Below, piece by piece: positions 1 through 11,300 of a stretch of 64,000 nt of DNA. A model generated the notes under the pieces. The model saw nothing but the letters and a program-made list of their open reading frames with translations, had not been told where the DNA came from and ran no database searches. The position numbers and the translations under genes are program-made. Source of the DNA: Pseudeuparius sepicola (taxonomy: Eukaryota > Arthropoda > Insecta > Coleoptera > Anthribidae). The stretch lies in assembly GCA_963920635.1 (NCBI GenBank), contig OY987299.1, positions 124,807,373 through 124,871,372 of the forward strand, read 5' to 3'. The stretch's first letter is position 1. Each line of letters opens with the position of its first letter.

Positions 1-1978
1 ATAGCCGTTTTTCCCCTAAGAGGCGGGGCATAAACCCTGCGCGAGGGGATCGGCGCAAACAGTTCCCGCCAAGAGAGTTGTGGAGCTGTTCATATTTTGT
101 TCACTCATTTTACTCGAATCATAATTAAATAACCGAACTAAACACTCACAAATATCAAAATATCAACGAAACCTACTAACGCACGGCTATGGCTGCTGAG
201 CGTCTGATATTAACACCGATTACCCGACTGCACGCCATAGCCGTTTCTCCCCTAAGAGGCGGGGCATAAACCCTGCGCGAGGGGATCGGCGCAAACAGTT
301 CCCGCCAAGAGAGTTGTGGAGCTGTTCATATTTTGTTCACTCATTTTACTCGAATCATAATTAAATAACCGAACTAAACACTCACAAATATCAAAATATC
401 AACGAAACCTACTAACGCACGGCTATGGCTGCTGAGCGTCTGATATTAACACCGATTACCCGACTGCACGCCATAGCCGTTTCTCCCCTAAGAGGCGGGG
501 CATAAACCCTGCGCGAGGGGATCGGCGCAAACAGTTCCCGCCAAGAGAGTTGTGGAGCTGTTCATATTTTGTTCACTCATTTTACTCGAATCATAATTAA
601 ATAACCGAACTAAACACTCACAAATATCAAAATATCAACGAAACCTACTAACGCACGGCTATGGCTGCTGAGCGTCTGATATTAACACCGATTACCCGAC
701 TGCACGCCATAGCCGTTTCTCCCCTAAGAGGCGGGGCATAAACCCTGCGCGAGGGGATCGGCGCAAACAGTTCCCGCCAAGAGAGTTGTGGAGCTGTTCA
801 TATTTTGTTCACTCATTTTACTCGAATCATAATTAAATAACCGAACTAAACACTCACAAATATCAAAATATCAACGAAACCTACTAACGCACGGCTATGG
901 CTGCTGAGCGTCTGATATTAACACCGATTACCCGACTGCACGCCATAGCCGTTTTTCCCCTAAGAGGCGGGGCATAAACCCTGCGCGAGGGGATCGGCGC
1001 AAACAGTTCCCGCCAAGAGAGTTGTGGAGCTGTTCATATTTTGTTCACTCATTTTACTCGAATCATAATTAAATAACCGAACTAAACACTCACAAATATC
1101 AAAATATCAACGAAACCTACTAACGCACGGCTATGGCTGCTGAGCGTCTGATATTAACACCGATTACCCGACTGCACGCCATAGCCGTTTCTCCCCTAAG
1201 AGGCGGGGCATAAACCCTGCGCGAGGGGATCGGCGCAAACAGTTCCCGCCAAGAGAGTTGTGGAGCTGTTCATATTTTGTTCACTCATTTTACTCGAATC
1301 ATAATTAAATAACCGAACTAAACACTCACAAATATCAAAATATCAACGAAACCTACTAGCGCACGGCTATGGCTGCTGAGCGTCTGATATTAACACCGAT
1401 TACCCGACTGCACGCCATAGCCGTTTCTCCCCTAAGAGGCGGGGCATAAACCCTGCGCGAGGGGATCGGCGCAAACAGTTCCCGCCAAGAGAGTTGTGGA
1501 GCTGTTCATATTTTGTTCACTCATTTTACTCGAATCATAATTAAATAACCGAACTAAACACTCACAAATATCAAAATATCAACGAAACCTACTAACGCAC
1601 GGCTATGGCTGCTGAGCGTCTGATATTAACACCGATTACCCGACTGCACGCCATAGCCGTTTCTCCCCTAAGAGGCGGGGCATAAACCCTGCGCGAGGGG
1701 ATCGGCGCAAACAGTTCCCGCCAAGAGAGTTGTGGAGCTGTTCATATTTTGTTCACTCATTTTACTCGAATCATAATTAAATAACCGAACTAAACACTCA
1801 CAAATATCAAAATATCAACGAAACCTACTAGCGCACGGCTATGGCTGCTGAGCGTCTGATATTAACACCGATTACCCGACTGCACGCCATAGCCGTTTCT
1901 CCCCTAAGAGGCGGGGCATAAACCCTGCGCGAGGGGATCGGCGCAAACAGTTCCCGCCAAGAGAGTTGTGGAGCTGTG
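1..1978. repeat. 236-bp satellite array, about 8.4 copies, continues left of the window
   Basis: Units start at 1, 237, 473, 709, 945, 1181, 1417, 1653 and 1889, exactly 236 bp apart and almost identical. Units 1 and 5 share CCGTTTTTCCCC where the others have CCGTTTCTCCCC. Units 6 and 8 share CTACTAGCGC where the others have CTACTAACGC. Each unit carries an 11-bp inverted pair, ACGGCTATGGC and GCCATAGCCGT, about 40 bp apart (183-193 and 234-244 in the first). The array ends where GAGCTGTTC becomes GAGCTGTGG. I see no open frame in it. Confidence 0.97.
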
Positions 1979-2185
1979 GATATTTAAGCTGTGCCATTGT
2001 TCCCTATGCCCCGGGGCCATATTTTTTTCCATTAGCTACCGTTGTTTTTCTAGGTCATCTCTGCAGAAATAATATCCGTAGGAGGCCGAGGGAGAGCAAT
2101 AAAATAGCATAAAACACCTACCGGTTGTTAGGCACCGGAAGAAGCAACTTTGCCCCATTTGACCGACTTCCATTGGGGCTCGTTA

Positions 2186-3424
2186 GGCCAGGGAAAATAG
2201 AATTTGACCTAAACAAAAATATGAACTGCAATTTTGTTGTACCATATCAAAGTTATAAATAAATACGTTGGTAGAAACCAAAAATTAAACATTTTGAAAA
2301 AACGGAACCTTGAGTTATCTCAAAAAACACCTATTTTTCGTTGGAAATTTCGAGCAAAAATATTAACTGGATTTTTTTTAGACTCTTTAGGTAACAAACT
2401 TCCCTTGCTAACATATATTAAGAAATTAAACATTTTAAGAATATGGAAGTAACTTAGATCGACAAAGAGAGATAAAAATCGGATAATTTTCTATTTCGGC
2501 AAAAGCAAAAATATTAACTGCGTTTTTATTGCAGATGATCATTCCCTTTTACAAATAGAATTTAACTTATACAAAATTAAACATTTATCTGAGCCGCATG
2601 TATGTCAGCTGTCACTTCTCATTGGTATAGAATAGGTAAAAATATTAACTGTTTTTTGTTTGTTTAACTTCTTACAATATAACTATATTGAATCATATAT
2701 AGCGAAATTAAACATTTATCTACGGCGCATATAGGTCAACTGTCACTTGTCATTTCTTTAGAAAAAGCGAAAATATTAACTGGTTTTTTTTTGTTTAACT
2801 TTTTACAATATAACTATATTAAATCACATATAGCGAAATTAAACATTTATTTAGGGCGCATGAAGGTCAACTGTCATTTGTCATTTGTATCGGTAGAGCA
2901 AAAATATTACTTAACAATTTTTGTTTAATTTTAAAAAATTCCACTTACAAAGTTTAACAAAAATCAGCCAGTTAATAATTTTGCTCTCAAAGACAGCTTC
3001 AAATTTCTTTAAAATGCGATTTCCGGCGAAACAATATGTTTAATTTCAGAAAAAAAACTGTTAATACTTGATTTTTAAGGTAATTATAAATAATAAAAAC
3101 GCAGTTAATATTTTTGCCCAACAAAATGTTACGCAAAATGTCATTTTTACATCATTCGGATACTTGAGCAAATGTAATCTGTTTAATTTATCAATCTCAA
3201 CTTTATATACCTTACTTACTAATAAATGCAGCTTAAAATTCGCAGTTAATATTTATGCCGTCTTTATTACAAGAAAATGTATTTTTCTAAAAAACGCGTA
3301 TGTTTATTTTGTATAAAAACAATTCTGGCGTTCATTTATTACCAATATTTTGTGATGGCATTATAAAAATGCGGTTATGAATTCTGTCTAGGTTTCGTTA
3401 TTTTTTACCGTAATTTCCCTGGCC
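2186..3424. mobile_element. Non-autonomous TIR element, TA-flanked (family C)
   Basis: The left end TA-GGCCAGGGAAAATA mirrors the right end TTTCCCTGGCC-TA, so the ends are short inverted repeats flanked by TA. No transposase frame is visible. A truncated inverted copy lies at 40284-41075 and a fragment at about 47510-47600, which shows that this is a dispersed family. The flanking TA suggests mobilisation by a Tc1/mariner-type enzyme, which is an inference. Confidence 0.7.
2350..2915. repeat. Degenerate 131-bp tandem repeat inside family C element
   Basis: The motif AATATTAACTG (last copy AATATTAC) recurs at 2359, 2510, 2641, 2772 and 2903. The last four are exactly 131 bp apart and the first is 151 bp away. 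Between them AAATTAAACATTTAT and GGTCAACTGTCA recur. The units are diverged, unlike the satellite. Confidence 0.75.
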
Positions 3425-3589
3425 TACGTGTGTAAATGCGCTATACGTTATGAAAAGGACACACTCGTGATCTAAAAAAATAGTAGATGGGTACCGAGGT
3501 AGGTACCTACTTTCGGCGTGGGCTTTTGGCTTTTTTATTTTTTGTTTTAGTAGAATTTACGCATTTTTTATAATTAATATAAAAAGTGT

Positions 3590-4560
3590 ATAAACAATAA
3601 TAATTCCCGTTTTTTTAAGAAGATAACGCAAAGTCTATAATTTATACTAAAAAAATCTACGCCGAAGTACCTAGGAGGTATTTACCCAGTCCATTATGTA
3701 AATAGGTAACTAATTATTACCTACCACACTGGGTAGCTAAAACGTCTGTTTTATTTATTTTCTCTCGAATTTATTAGCGACAAACTTTCAGCATGCTGGT
3801 CAAAATTTCATTTTGCACTGTTTTTGATGTACAGGGTGATCCATCCAAGAGGAACACCCCCCTTAACTTTTTTGTGTGGATGATTTCAAAATGACTATTA
3901 TCGTTTTAGGGGCATCATTTTCAGCATTTTTTCTATACTTAATTTATCAGCAAACGTTTCGTCTCTGAGGTACAGCATGTGAAAACATGAAAATATGAAG
4001 TTCGTATTGTAAAAACGGTTGGAGAAATCATATAACATATATATGGCGTTGGAATCGGGACGAAGTGTAGATTCCAAAAATGCAATAATACGCAGGGTGT
4101 TCTTGTGAAAAAACATCAGCTTGGTTTGTCCAGCTTTTACGGAACACCCTGTGTCAATTTCAGTAAGTTCATGGAAAAGCTCACAAAAAACCTTAAAGCT
4201 TTTATCTCTACAATTTTTTCTTTAACTTGAAAAATAAAGAAGTTAAGGGGGGGGGGGGGTGTTCCTCTTGGATAGATCACCCTGTACATACCTACCCGTG
4301 AATACTGTACCTAGAACTTTTTAAATGTTCTTTGATAATAGCATCTAACTCGGATGTAAAATCGATTAATTCTCGAAAAATACAATAATTTTGACAGAAC
4401 TTCGTCGTGCCCTCGCAACGCTAATTCTTGTTTGTCTCAAAATTGTATGCAGTTTTTTATTCTTTTTATTTCTTTATTATTCTTCGTTATGTTTCATAAA
4501 GTTTTGCCGGTACGTGGAATTTAACTGAGCGGCAATGCTAACCTTGCCTAAACCCAGCTA
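3590..4560. repeat. Dispersed repeat, family E, copy 1
   Basis: This stretch is present in inverse orientation at 24635-27235, for example the segment around the ATCGATTAATTCTCGAAAAA type sequence. Each copy is interrupted by a different insertion (3832-4284 here), so the two copies act as mutual empty-site controls. Its own class and exact ends are not visible. Confidence 0.65.
3832..4284. mobile_element. Palindromic MITE, TA-flanked, CAGGGTGATC ends
   Basis: Ends TA-CAGGGTGATCCATCCAAG and the complementary CTTGGATAGATCACCCTG-TA form about 40-bp inverted repeats. The element sits inside family E, and the other family E copy lacks it. A poly-G run lies near 4247-4259. No coding sequence is seen. 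Confidence 0.85.
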
Positions 4561-4915
4561 ACCACGAATGATTTACAACGTCAATTTTACGTTATTTTTA
4601 TAACGTAAAAACACGTAGCTCAATTTACGGAAATTTAAAATTAGTAAATACGTCAAGAATGACATAATAAAAATAAGTAATAAAACTACCGTTAATATTA
4701 CGTCCTTACTACGATACAGATAATCCCGAATAATAAAACTTGGACCAAGGTTTTTGGGAATTCACAATCGAGTCCTTTCCTGATACGATTAAGGTCCTTT
4801 TGGCTTTGTCCCATCCATTATGTGAATTTTGACACATGATTTATTTTATTTCTTTTTAATTTTGTGACGTCATCGCGATTCTTGCTTATACTGTTTTAGG
4901 CAATATTTTTCATGT

Positions 4916-4990
4916 GCGTCGATAGCTCAGTTGGTCAGAGCTTCGACGTTAATTCCGATGGTCGTAGGTTCGAACCCTGGTGTTGGTGTA
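4916..4990 (+). tRNA. tRNA-like sequence with intact pol III boxes, probable tRNA pseudogene or SINE head
   Basis: A 75-nt sequence has a good A box (TAGCTCAGTTGG) and a perfect B box (GGTTCGAACCC). The D arm GCTC/GAGC pairs. The acceptor strands GCGTCGA and TTGGTGT pair only with five G-T wobbles. The anticodon arm is poor, with the expected loop T33 missing and stem mismatches, and the GTTAAT stretch recalls an Asn(GTT) tRNA. Most likely it is a decayed tRNA or tRNA-derived SINE head rather than a working tRNA. Confidence 0.6.
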
Positions 4991-5020
4991 CGGATTTTAT
5001 TTTTTATGAGGATATATGTA

Positions 5021-5362
5021 CAGGGTGGGCCAAATTGGACACTTTTAAAGGGAAACTCCTATTTTTGACGGAGATAGACGAAAACTGATATCGGTGTCTG
5101 AGGCTCATTTTTTATGATAAACTTAATGGCGAAAACCGCAAATCGATATCTGTCACCGTTCTTGAGTTACAGGGTGTTTTTCGAAAATGGGCGTTTTCGA
5201 AAAGTGGCCGTAACTTTTTTCGGGTTGAAAAATTTGTGTTTCTGTAAAAACATTCTTAAAGCACTTTTTTACGTGGAATCCAATGCTGCTACTACATTTT
5301 TTTTCTAGTCGATGGTTTAAGAGTTACGGATAAAAATATTATTTTTTAAAAGGAACATCCTG
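5021..5362. mobile_element. MITE-like element, CAGGGTGGGCC end
   Basis: It is bounded by TA-CAGGGTGGGCC on the left and GGAACATCCTG-TA on the right, which are imperfect inverted ends. No coding potential is visible. It is the same general class as the other CAGGG-ended elements here. Confidence 0.5.
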
Positions 5363-5630
5363 TATATTTTCGCATTTTCTAATAGAGCAAAAAATTAACA
5401 TTCCAAAAATATATAACACTTAATGATTTACTTAAGTAGTTATCAATTACTAATAGCTTTTATGATTTCATGTGTATAATTGGTAGCACGCCCTTTCAAC
5501 AAGTAGGCTTTGGACGGTGAGACAATGAAACAACCAAGGAAAAATGTTTACTGTTTTTTCATAATTATGTATCGACTATATCGTAAATTTAGTGTGATTA
5601 AAATGTTGAATCACCACGTACAGTGCTGTA

Positions 5631-5802
5631 CAGGGTGAAAATGGCAAATTTTAAAAATAAACGTATATCTCAAAATCCAAAGAGGCCATGAAACTTAATT
5701 TCCTTTTTATGGAAAAGTAGACCCGGGTCCCGAAAATCGCGACTCCCTATCTCTAAAAATAACCGAGATACCCTGTTAAAGCATGGAAAATGGGACAACC
5801 TG
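5631..5802. mobile_element. Short MITE-like element, CAGGGTGAAAATGG end
   Basis: Ends TA-CAGGGTGAAAATGG and ATGGGACAACCTG-TA are imperfect inverted repeats with flanking TA. There is no open frame. Confidence 0.45.
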
Positions 5803-6831
5803 TACATTTACTCCTAAATAATGATACTCTCCTTATGCGATTTTTAATTATACATAGAACATTTTTAGAAGGAATGAAACGCCGATAGTAAAAATAAACA
5901 CTTTATTCATTGAACTTTATTGACATAAATATTAAATATCGTATATAATACTTAACTATATACTTAGGTATAACGTATAACAAATCTAACGATTTTATTT
6001 AGGTACCTACTGTACTGAGTATGATCAAAGAGCATTCAACCCATATATATGTATATAACAACGTTATATCACATTTTCAATAGTCTATTTTTGCCCTTAA
6101 CTTGGGAATAAGAAGGCACTAAGTAAACTTATTTAAATACATTTAAAACGATTTTTTAATAGGCTGTTAATACTGTTATGGCACATTTAATTGTAATAAG
6201 TGCAAAGAAACAAAGAACCCTGGAATAAATGAGATAACTTAGATTCTTTATACTTATTGTTCTAGCTAGTTCCATTTCGAGAAATGGAACAATACCATTA
6301 ACAAAATTTTGTATTGCTATAGATAATGCCCTGGAATAAATTCATATTTGTACCTCGTGACTTACGTTTAATCACAGAGATTCAGTTATGGCATCAAATT
6401 TGGAGTAAATACTACTGTCACAGATCTATATACGCTAAGCTACTATAAGTCTGTGTTACAGCTTTACTCTGCTACTGCTTCAAAGTAGATCGTATTGCCA
6501 TGCAAAACTCACATTACAGTTTTTAACAGGGTACGTGCGATTCTAATTTCAAGTCTCACGCTTAACAATACTTTAAGTACTCAAGTCCTCTATCATGTAT
6601 CACGTTTAACAACAATTTAAGTACAAAATATAAATATGCGTGACTACGCTAAGGTTTGTTGAGTATTTAATCTAGTATCATTATTCAGTAATAATTAACA
6701 ATTAAAATTATTAATAAATTAGGTAGAGGGTGATTCACTATGTCTAGAGACAATCTATGTCCACCTTTTTTTATTTATCGAGATACAAATTTTTTTTAGG
6801 CAAAAGCTAATAATTATGAATAATTATTATA
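5803..6831. other. AT-rich stretch, no gene seen
   Basis: I see no splice-framed open frame. The one item of note is a degraded CACAGATCTATAT...GTCTGTG palindrome at about 6421-6457, related to the micro-element at 24836 and 63765. Confidence 0.5.
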
Positions 6832-7429
6832 CAGGGCGGACCCAGATGGACTATACGATAGGTGTAAAAGACGAAAAAAATTTTTGTTGAAACTTGACCT
6901 TGGGGGGATCAGCCTTGCTTGATTAGAAACTAATATGGGTATATTTGGTAGGTAATATTTAGTTATCTATTTACATGATGGAAAGGTATATTACCTTTTC
7001 CTTAAGATATATCGCAAAATTTTATGATAAAAAGTTGTTCAGAATGCAAGTCCAAGTCTCCGTACCAAATTTTAAAACAATCGGCACATTTTGATTTTTT
7101 TCATTTTTTTCATTTTTGCGGCTTTAGCGCAAATCAAGTACATATATGGAAAAATTTTATCAGAATTTTTTTTCAGAATGCAAATTTAAAACCCTGTATA
7201 AATTTTAAAAAAATCTGCATACTTTGAATTTTTCCAAAAAAATAAAGTTTAAATTTGAAAAAAAAAACAAAGTCTGCCGATTGTTTTAAAATTTCGCACG
7301 GAGATTTGCATTCTCGACAACTTTTTCCAATAAAAATTTTTTTGCCCTTGTCAAGGCCTGCTTGATTTTTAAAACTCGAAATTTTTTCGTTTTTTACACC
7401 TATCGTATAGTCGATCTGGGTCCACCCTG
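6832..7429. mobile_element. Palindromic MITE with long TIRs, TA-flanked
   Basis: TA-CAGGGCGGACCCAGATGG on the left mirrors CCAGATCG-type sequence and GTCCACCCTG-TA on the right. Pairing continues through CTATACGATAGGTGTAAAA for about 55 bp. The interior is AT-rich and non-coding. Confidence 0.85.
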
Positions 7430-8000
7430 TATATTTCTTGAAGCTAAAATTTTAAAATTAGATATCGCTGGACAGCTTTTCCTTATATAAGTTTTAATCA
7501 AGGCCACCTTGATTTTCCCAACTTAAAATATGCTACAAATTACTTTCGAATCAAGTACCTTAAACGGTCAAATTTAACAAATCAACAATATGTATATGGC
7601 ACCAACTAATTCAAAATTTTAAACATAGGAGCATGTTACTCATGTAATTTTTTTTAAATCTCAAGAAAACCTGCCTCAAATGCTTTTTTGGTACTCTATA
7701 CTCTAGTATCTACTACAGAGATAATAAACAAAGTGTCGTTTACTTTTTGGTGCCAATTCATCTTACTTATTCCGGGTCTAATTACTTATTCAACATATTA
7801 TCACGCCATATCGTTCCTCCGCCAGCGGAGTTTCATATTTATCTTCTCAACTATTCTATCCCTGACTATAACTCGTGCATTTCCGAATGATAATTCCAAT
7901 TTCCATCTTCTTATTACAGAGATTCACCCACAGCTACACCCCAGCCTAGCCAACTCCGTTTGAACTACAAAGATTTTGCTCTACGACGCAAAACTTCATC
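7430..8000. other. Region downstream of NCKX stop; possible 3' UTR
   Basis: This lies just past the NCKX stop on the minus strand and should contain its 3' UTR. I could not assign a polyadenylation site. The plus-strand open frame at 7688-7963 shows no recognisable domain. Confidence 0.35.
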
Positions 8001-8317
8001 CTACAGGCATGATCCTGGGAAGAACACCATCTCGGACAAAATTGCCAGGACGATGAAGACAATGTAGACCACTAGCAGGATCACGCCCAGTGTTTTTGAT
8101 AGTCGGAATTTGTTTAGGTATAGTGTTACGTAGAGGAGGATGGCAGCGACTACTAGCGCCAGGATGGTGTACTCTATCGAACCAGACTCCAATTTGATGT
8201 ACGACTCGTCGCCGATTCCTTTTGAGATGGTTTTGAAGAACCACGGCATTCCCAAGGAGAGTAAGATGTTCATTGTGTTGGCACCGAGAGAATTTGACAC
8301 GCCCATCGAACCTTCAC
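8001..8317 (-). CDS. NCKX exon 7 (terminal, residues 461-565)
   Basis: The acceptor follows a T tract, TTTTTCAG before GTGAAGG. The exon starts with two bases that complete Gly461. It encodes the end of alpha-2 (SMGVSNSLGANTMNILLSLG), then two hydrophobic spans and the stop TAG at 8001-8003. The NTMNIL motif replaces the family's usual NVFDIL. Confidence 0.93.
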
Positions 8318-11300
8318 CTGAAAAAAAAAACATATACACATTAATCTCATATTTCTAATAAGTACATCTTGATTTGTCCTGATAATGTTACACCAGACAA
8401 CCAAGAATTTGCATTTTAATTGCCCAGAGAGATCGACTCCTCCCTGAGGTTTTTTTATTTAAAGTATAATATCATACCATGTAGGGTGTCGGATCGCAAA
8501 ACAATGTGAAAGAAGCAAGAATTATTGTAGAAGTAAGTGGTCTATGTTTTTGAGCAGAAGTTGAAAACATTTTAACACGCTTCGTGTGTACCTATAGGAT
8601 TTCGAAGATCGCTACACTCTATTAAAACTAAATGCAAGCGGCGCGTAAACATTTACACGATGGAAGCACGTGAACAATTCTGAGGGCTAATACGAGGCAG
8701 GACCGCATTAAGGACGATCTCTATGAATTTTATAATATAAAATATTAAAATAATATGCCCCAGTATTAAGAACTTTAAAAACAAACTTTTATGGCACACC
8801 TAGTCATTCACTCACCTGCAAATTTCTACTATTAACACAAATCGTAGCTCCAACAATTAATAAACAGAGAAAGAATTATATCGGAAATAAATAAAGCAGG
8901 TCCACTTGCAACTCAATACACCTCTGTAAGAAACACGGACTCGCTGCACTCGCCCGCCGGGCCAGACTTTAGTGTAGGGAATTACCGCAGATTCCTATAT
9001 ATTGATTCCTAATTTGATTTTTATATAAATTAACAACGTACCTATCGAGTGTTCTGAGAACAATTGGCACTTTATAGGTAGCTATCAATAGTTATTAATA
9101 TACAAAACAAACTATAAATCTCAACATGAAAATAATATTAATTGTAAGCGAGTAAATAATAGACGTGTTTTTCATCATAAAACATGAAGTAATAGATGAT
9201 ATTTCATTATCTAGATTTTAGGTTTTTTAATGAGTTTCCTATATTTAAATCAATTTATATCAAAATAATATACTTGTCTGATAAAAATATGTGCGATATT
9301 TAGATATTATTCAAAATTTGTTGAAGAATAGGTAGAAAGATAGTATTTACCTTAATCTTACGATTTAATGTAATAAGATAATAAAATGTAATTCATGTTT
9401 AAAGAGAAAACCCTTGGGCAAATATTTACTTTTTCTAACTATTTTTATATCAATATCAAATTCTTACCCCTTCTGGACATAATAGTGATAGAAATGGACT
9501 CCGGCAAGCTGCCTCCGGCAGCCAAAAATGTCAAGCCCAAAACAGCATCGGGTATTCCAAATACGTTACCTGAAATATAAGTAGGTATTATTATTTTACA
9601 ATTACTTTTTAATGATTTCAAATAAGTTAACATGCACTAATTTCACTAGAATTGTAACGGCTAATGCCAAAATTTATCGACAGCGACATTAAAATCGAAA
9701 AATAAGTGCATAAACTCTATGCTCTGTATTCGAGAAAAACTCTGAGAAATGTGCTGATGTACTAAAGAACAAATTATTGCATAAAGCCACTAATGAAAAT
9801 AGAAATTATTTAAATTTTCATAACAGTGACGTCACTGTTTCGTTTCTTATGAGGGCATTTCCCAGAATACATGGAATAATAATTATTTTTTTTACTTCTA
9901 GGAAGCAATTAATAGTCATTTATGTACCAAGGCACTGAAGTTCAACTTTTTATGACTCATGTGGAATTTAGTTGCAGAGGCCTCTGGCCGGGGCAAATAA
10001 ACCACATGAGTCAAAAAAAGAACTTCAGTGCAGAGGTACATACATATTATTTTTTTTTTTTAAATCGGAAAAAAAAGTTTTATTAGGCAAGAAAATAATA
10101 ATAAGGGATCATCCGTCCATGAACCGACTACGCAGCGTTGCTTGACTTTGACGATCGCTCTACCTAGGTCAAGTAAGACAAGACACGGCACCTTCGTACA
10201 GAAAAACCATAAGAAATCTTCTGATATTCAAACCTACTAAAATATGTATACTGAAGGATTGCGCTTCTAGGAAACAATTTCGCAATGTGTACGAAAATTT
10301 AAATGGGCCTTTATCGGCCGGGTTTTGAATATTTGGTCACTTTTGACGGGCGATTTCTCCGCGTCTGACGTTTGATGTTTACATCTCGCCAAAGCCTACT
10401 TATTGAAAAAATCGTACAATAATGTAGCCCATTATTGTACGATTTCTGTGCTTCTAATGACGATTTTGGGACACTTTACTGCCGATTTCAAGAAAAACAT
10501 ATTATTACAAAGAATAAATATGTGTATATTTATACTTGAAATTCCTCAATAAGGAGTCTTCTCAGCCCAATACGATCTGACAAACAACTAAAAAAATTGG
10601 GGTAATAGCTCATTACTTAAAATATGTATTTTAAAATGTCCACTTTGTAATAAAAGAATTGCCTATCAATTTTGCGTTTGCAGAGATTGATGGAAAATTG
10701 AAATTTGAGGCAGGTATCTATCGGCTGTTCAAACCTTCATGTATAATCTTGATAAAATTTAAAAATATTCGAAGCGGCTACTGCCACCACTACTACCAGT
10801 TAGCATAATTTAATTTAATGTGGAATAAATGTATAACAAAATTAAATTTTTTACTATTCTGAGGGTATAGTATTGACATGAAAATTATTATATTATTGCT
10901 ATTTCCAAAGTGATTATTGTCAGCTGGTTATATGAAAACTTAAACAATACTTTTTTAAAAATAGTTCTCAAAAACATTCAACATATTATCGATATTTGTC
11001 CGCGATAAATATGTTTTCAAATGTGGTAAAATATGCAATTACTTTCACAAACAGCTGTCACTCAATAATATTTAAACTTCATATAACATACGAATCACAT
11101 CAAAATAAACCGCTCTCAAATATTCTGTCTTTCATTTATGTAAAATATCAATATTAAGAAAATAACTTAAAAAGATGATAAAAATTCACGTCCCCAATAG
11201 ATTTTTACAAAAAGAAAGTTAGCGGCTTTTTGGGACTGTAAATTTCGGCAACTGGTAATAGCATACCAATATCCAAGTTCTAATGTATGTGCCGGTGTTT

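Noticed and set aside
1..1978. CRISPR array
   Set aside because: Units are contiguous 236-bp near-identical repeats with no unique spacers, in a eukaryotic sequence.
7688..7963. 91-residue hydrophobic plus-strand frame next to NCKX
   Set aside because: No domain and no splice support; it overlaps the likely NCKX 3' UTR.
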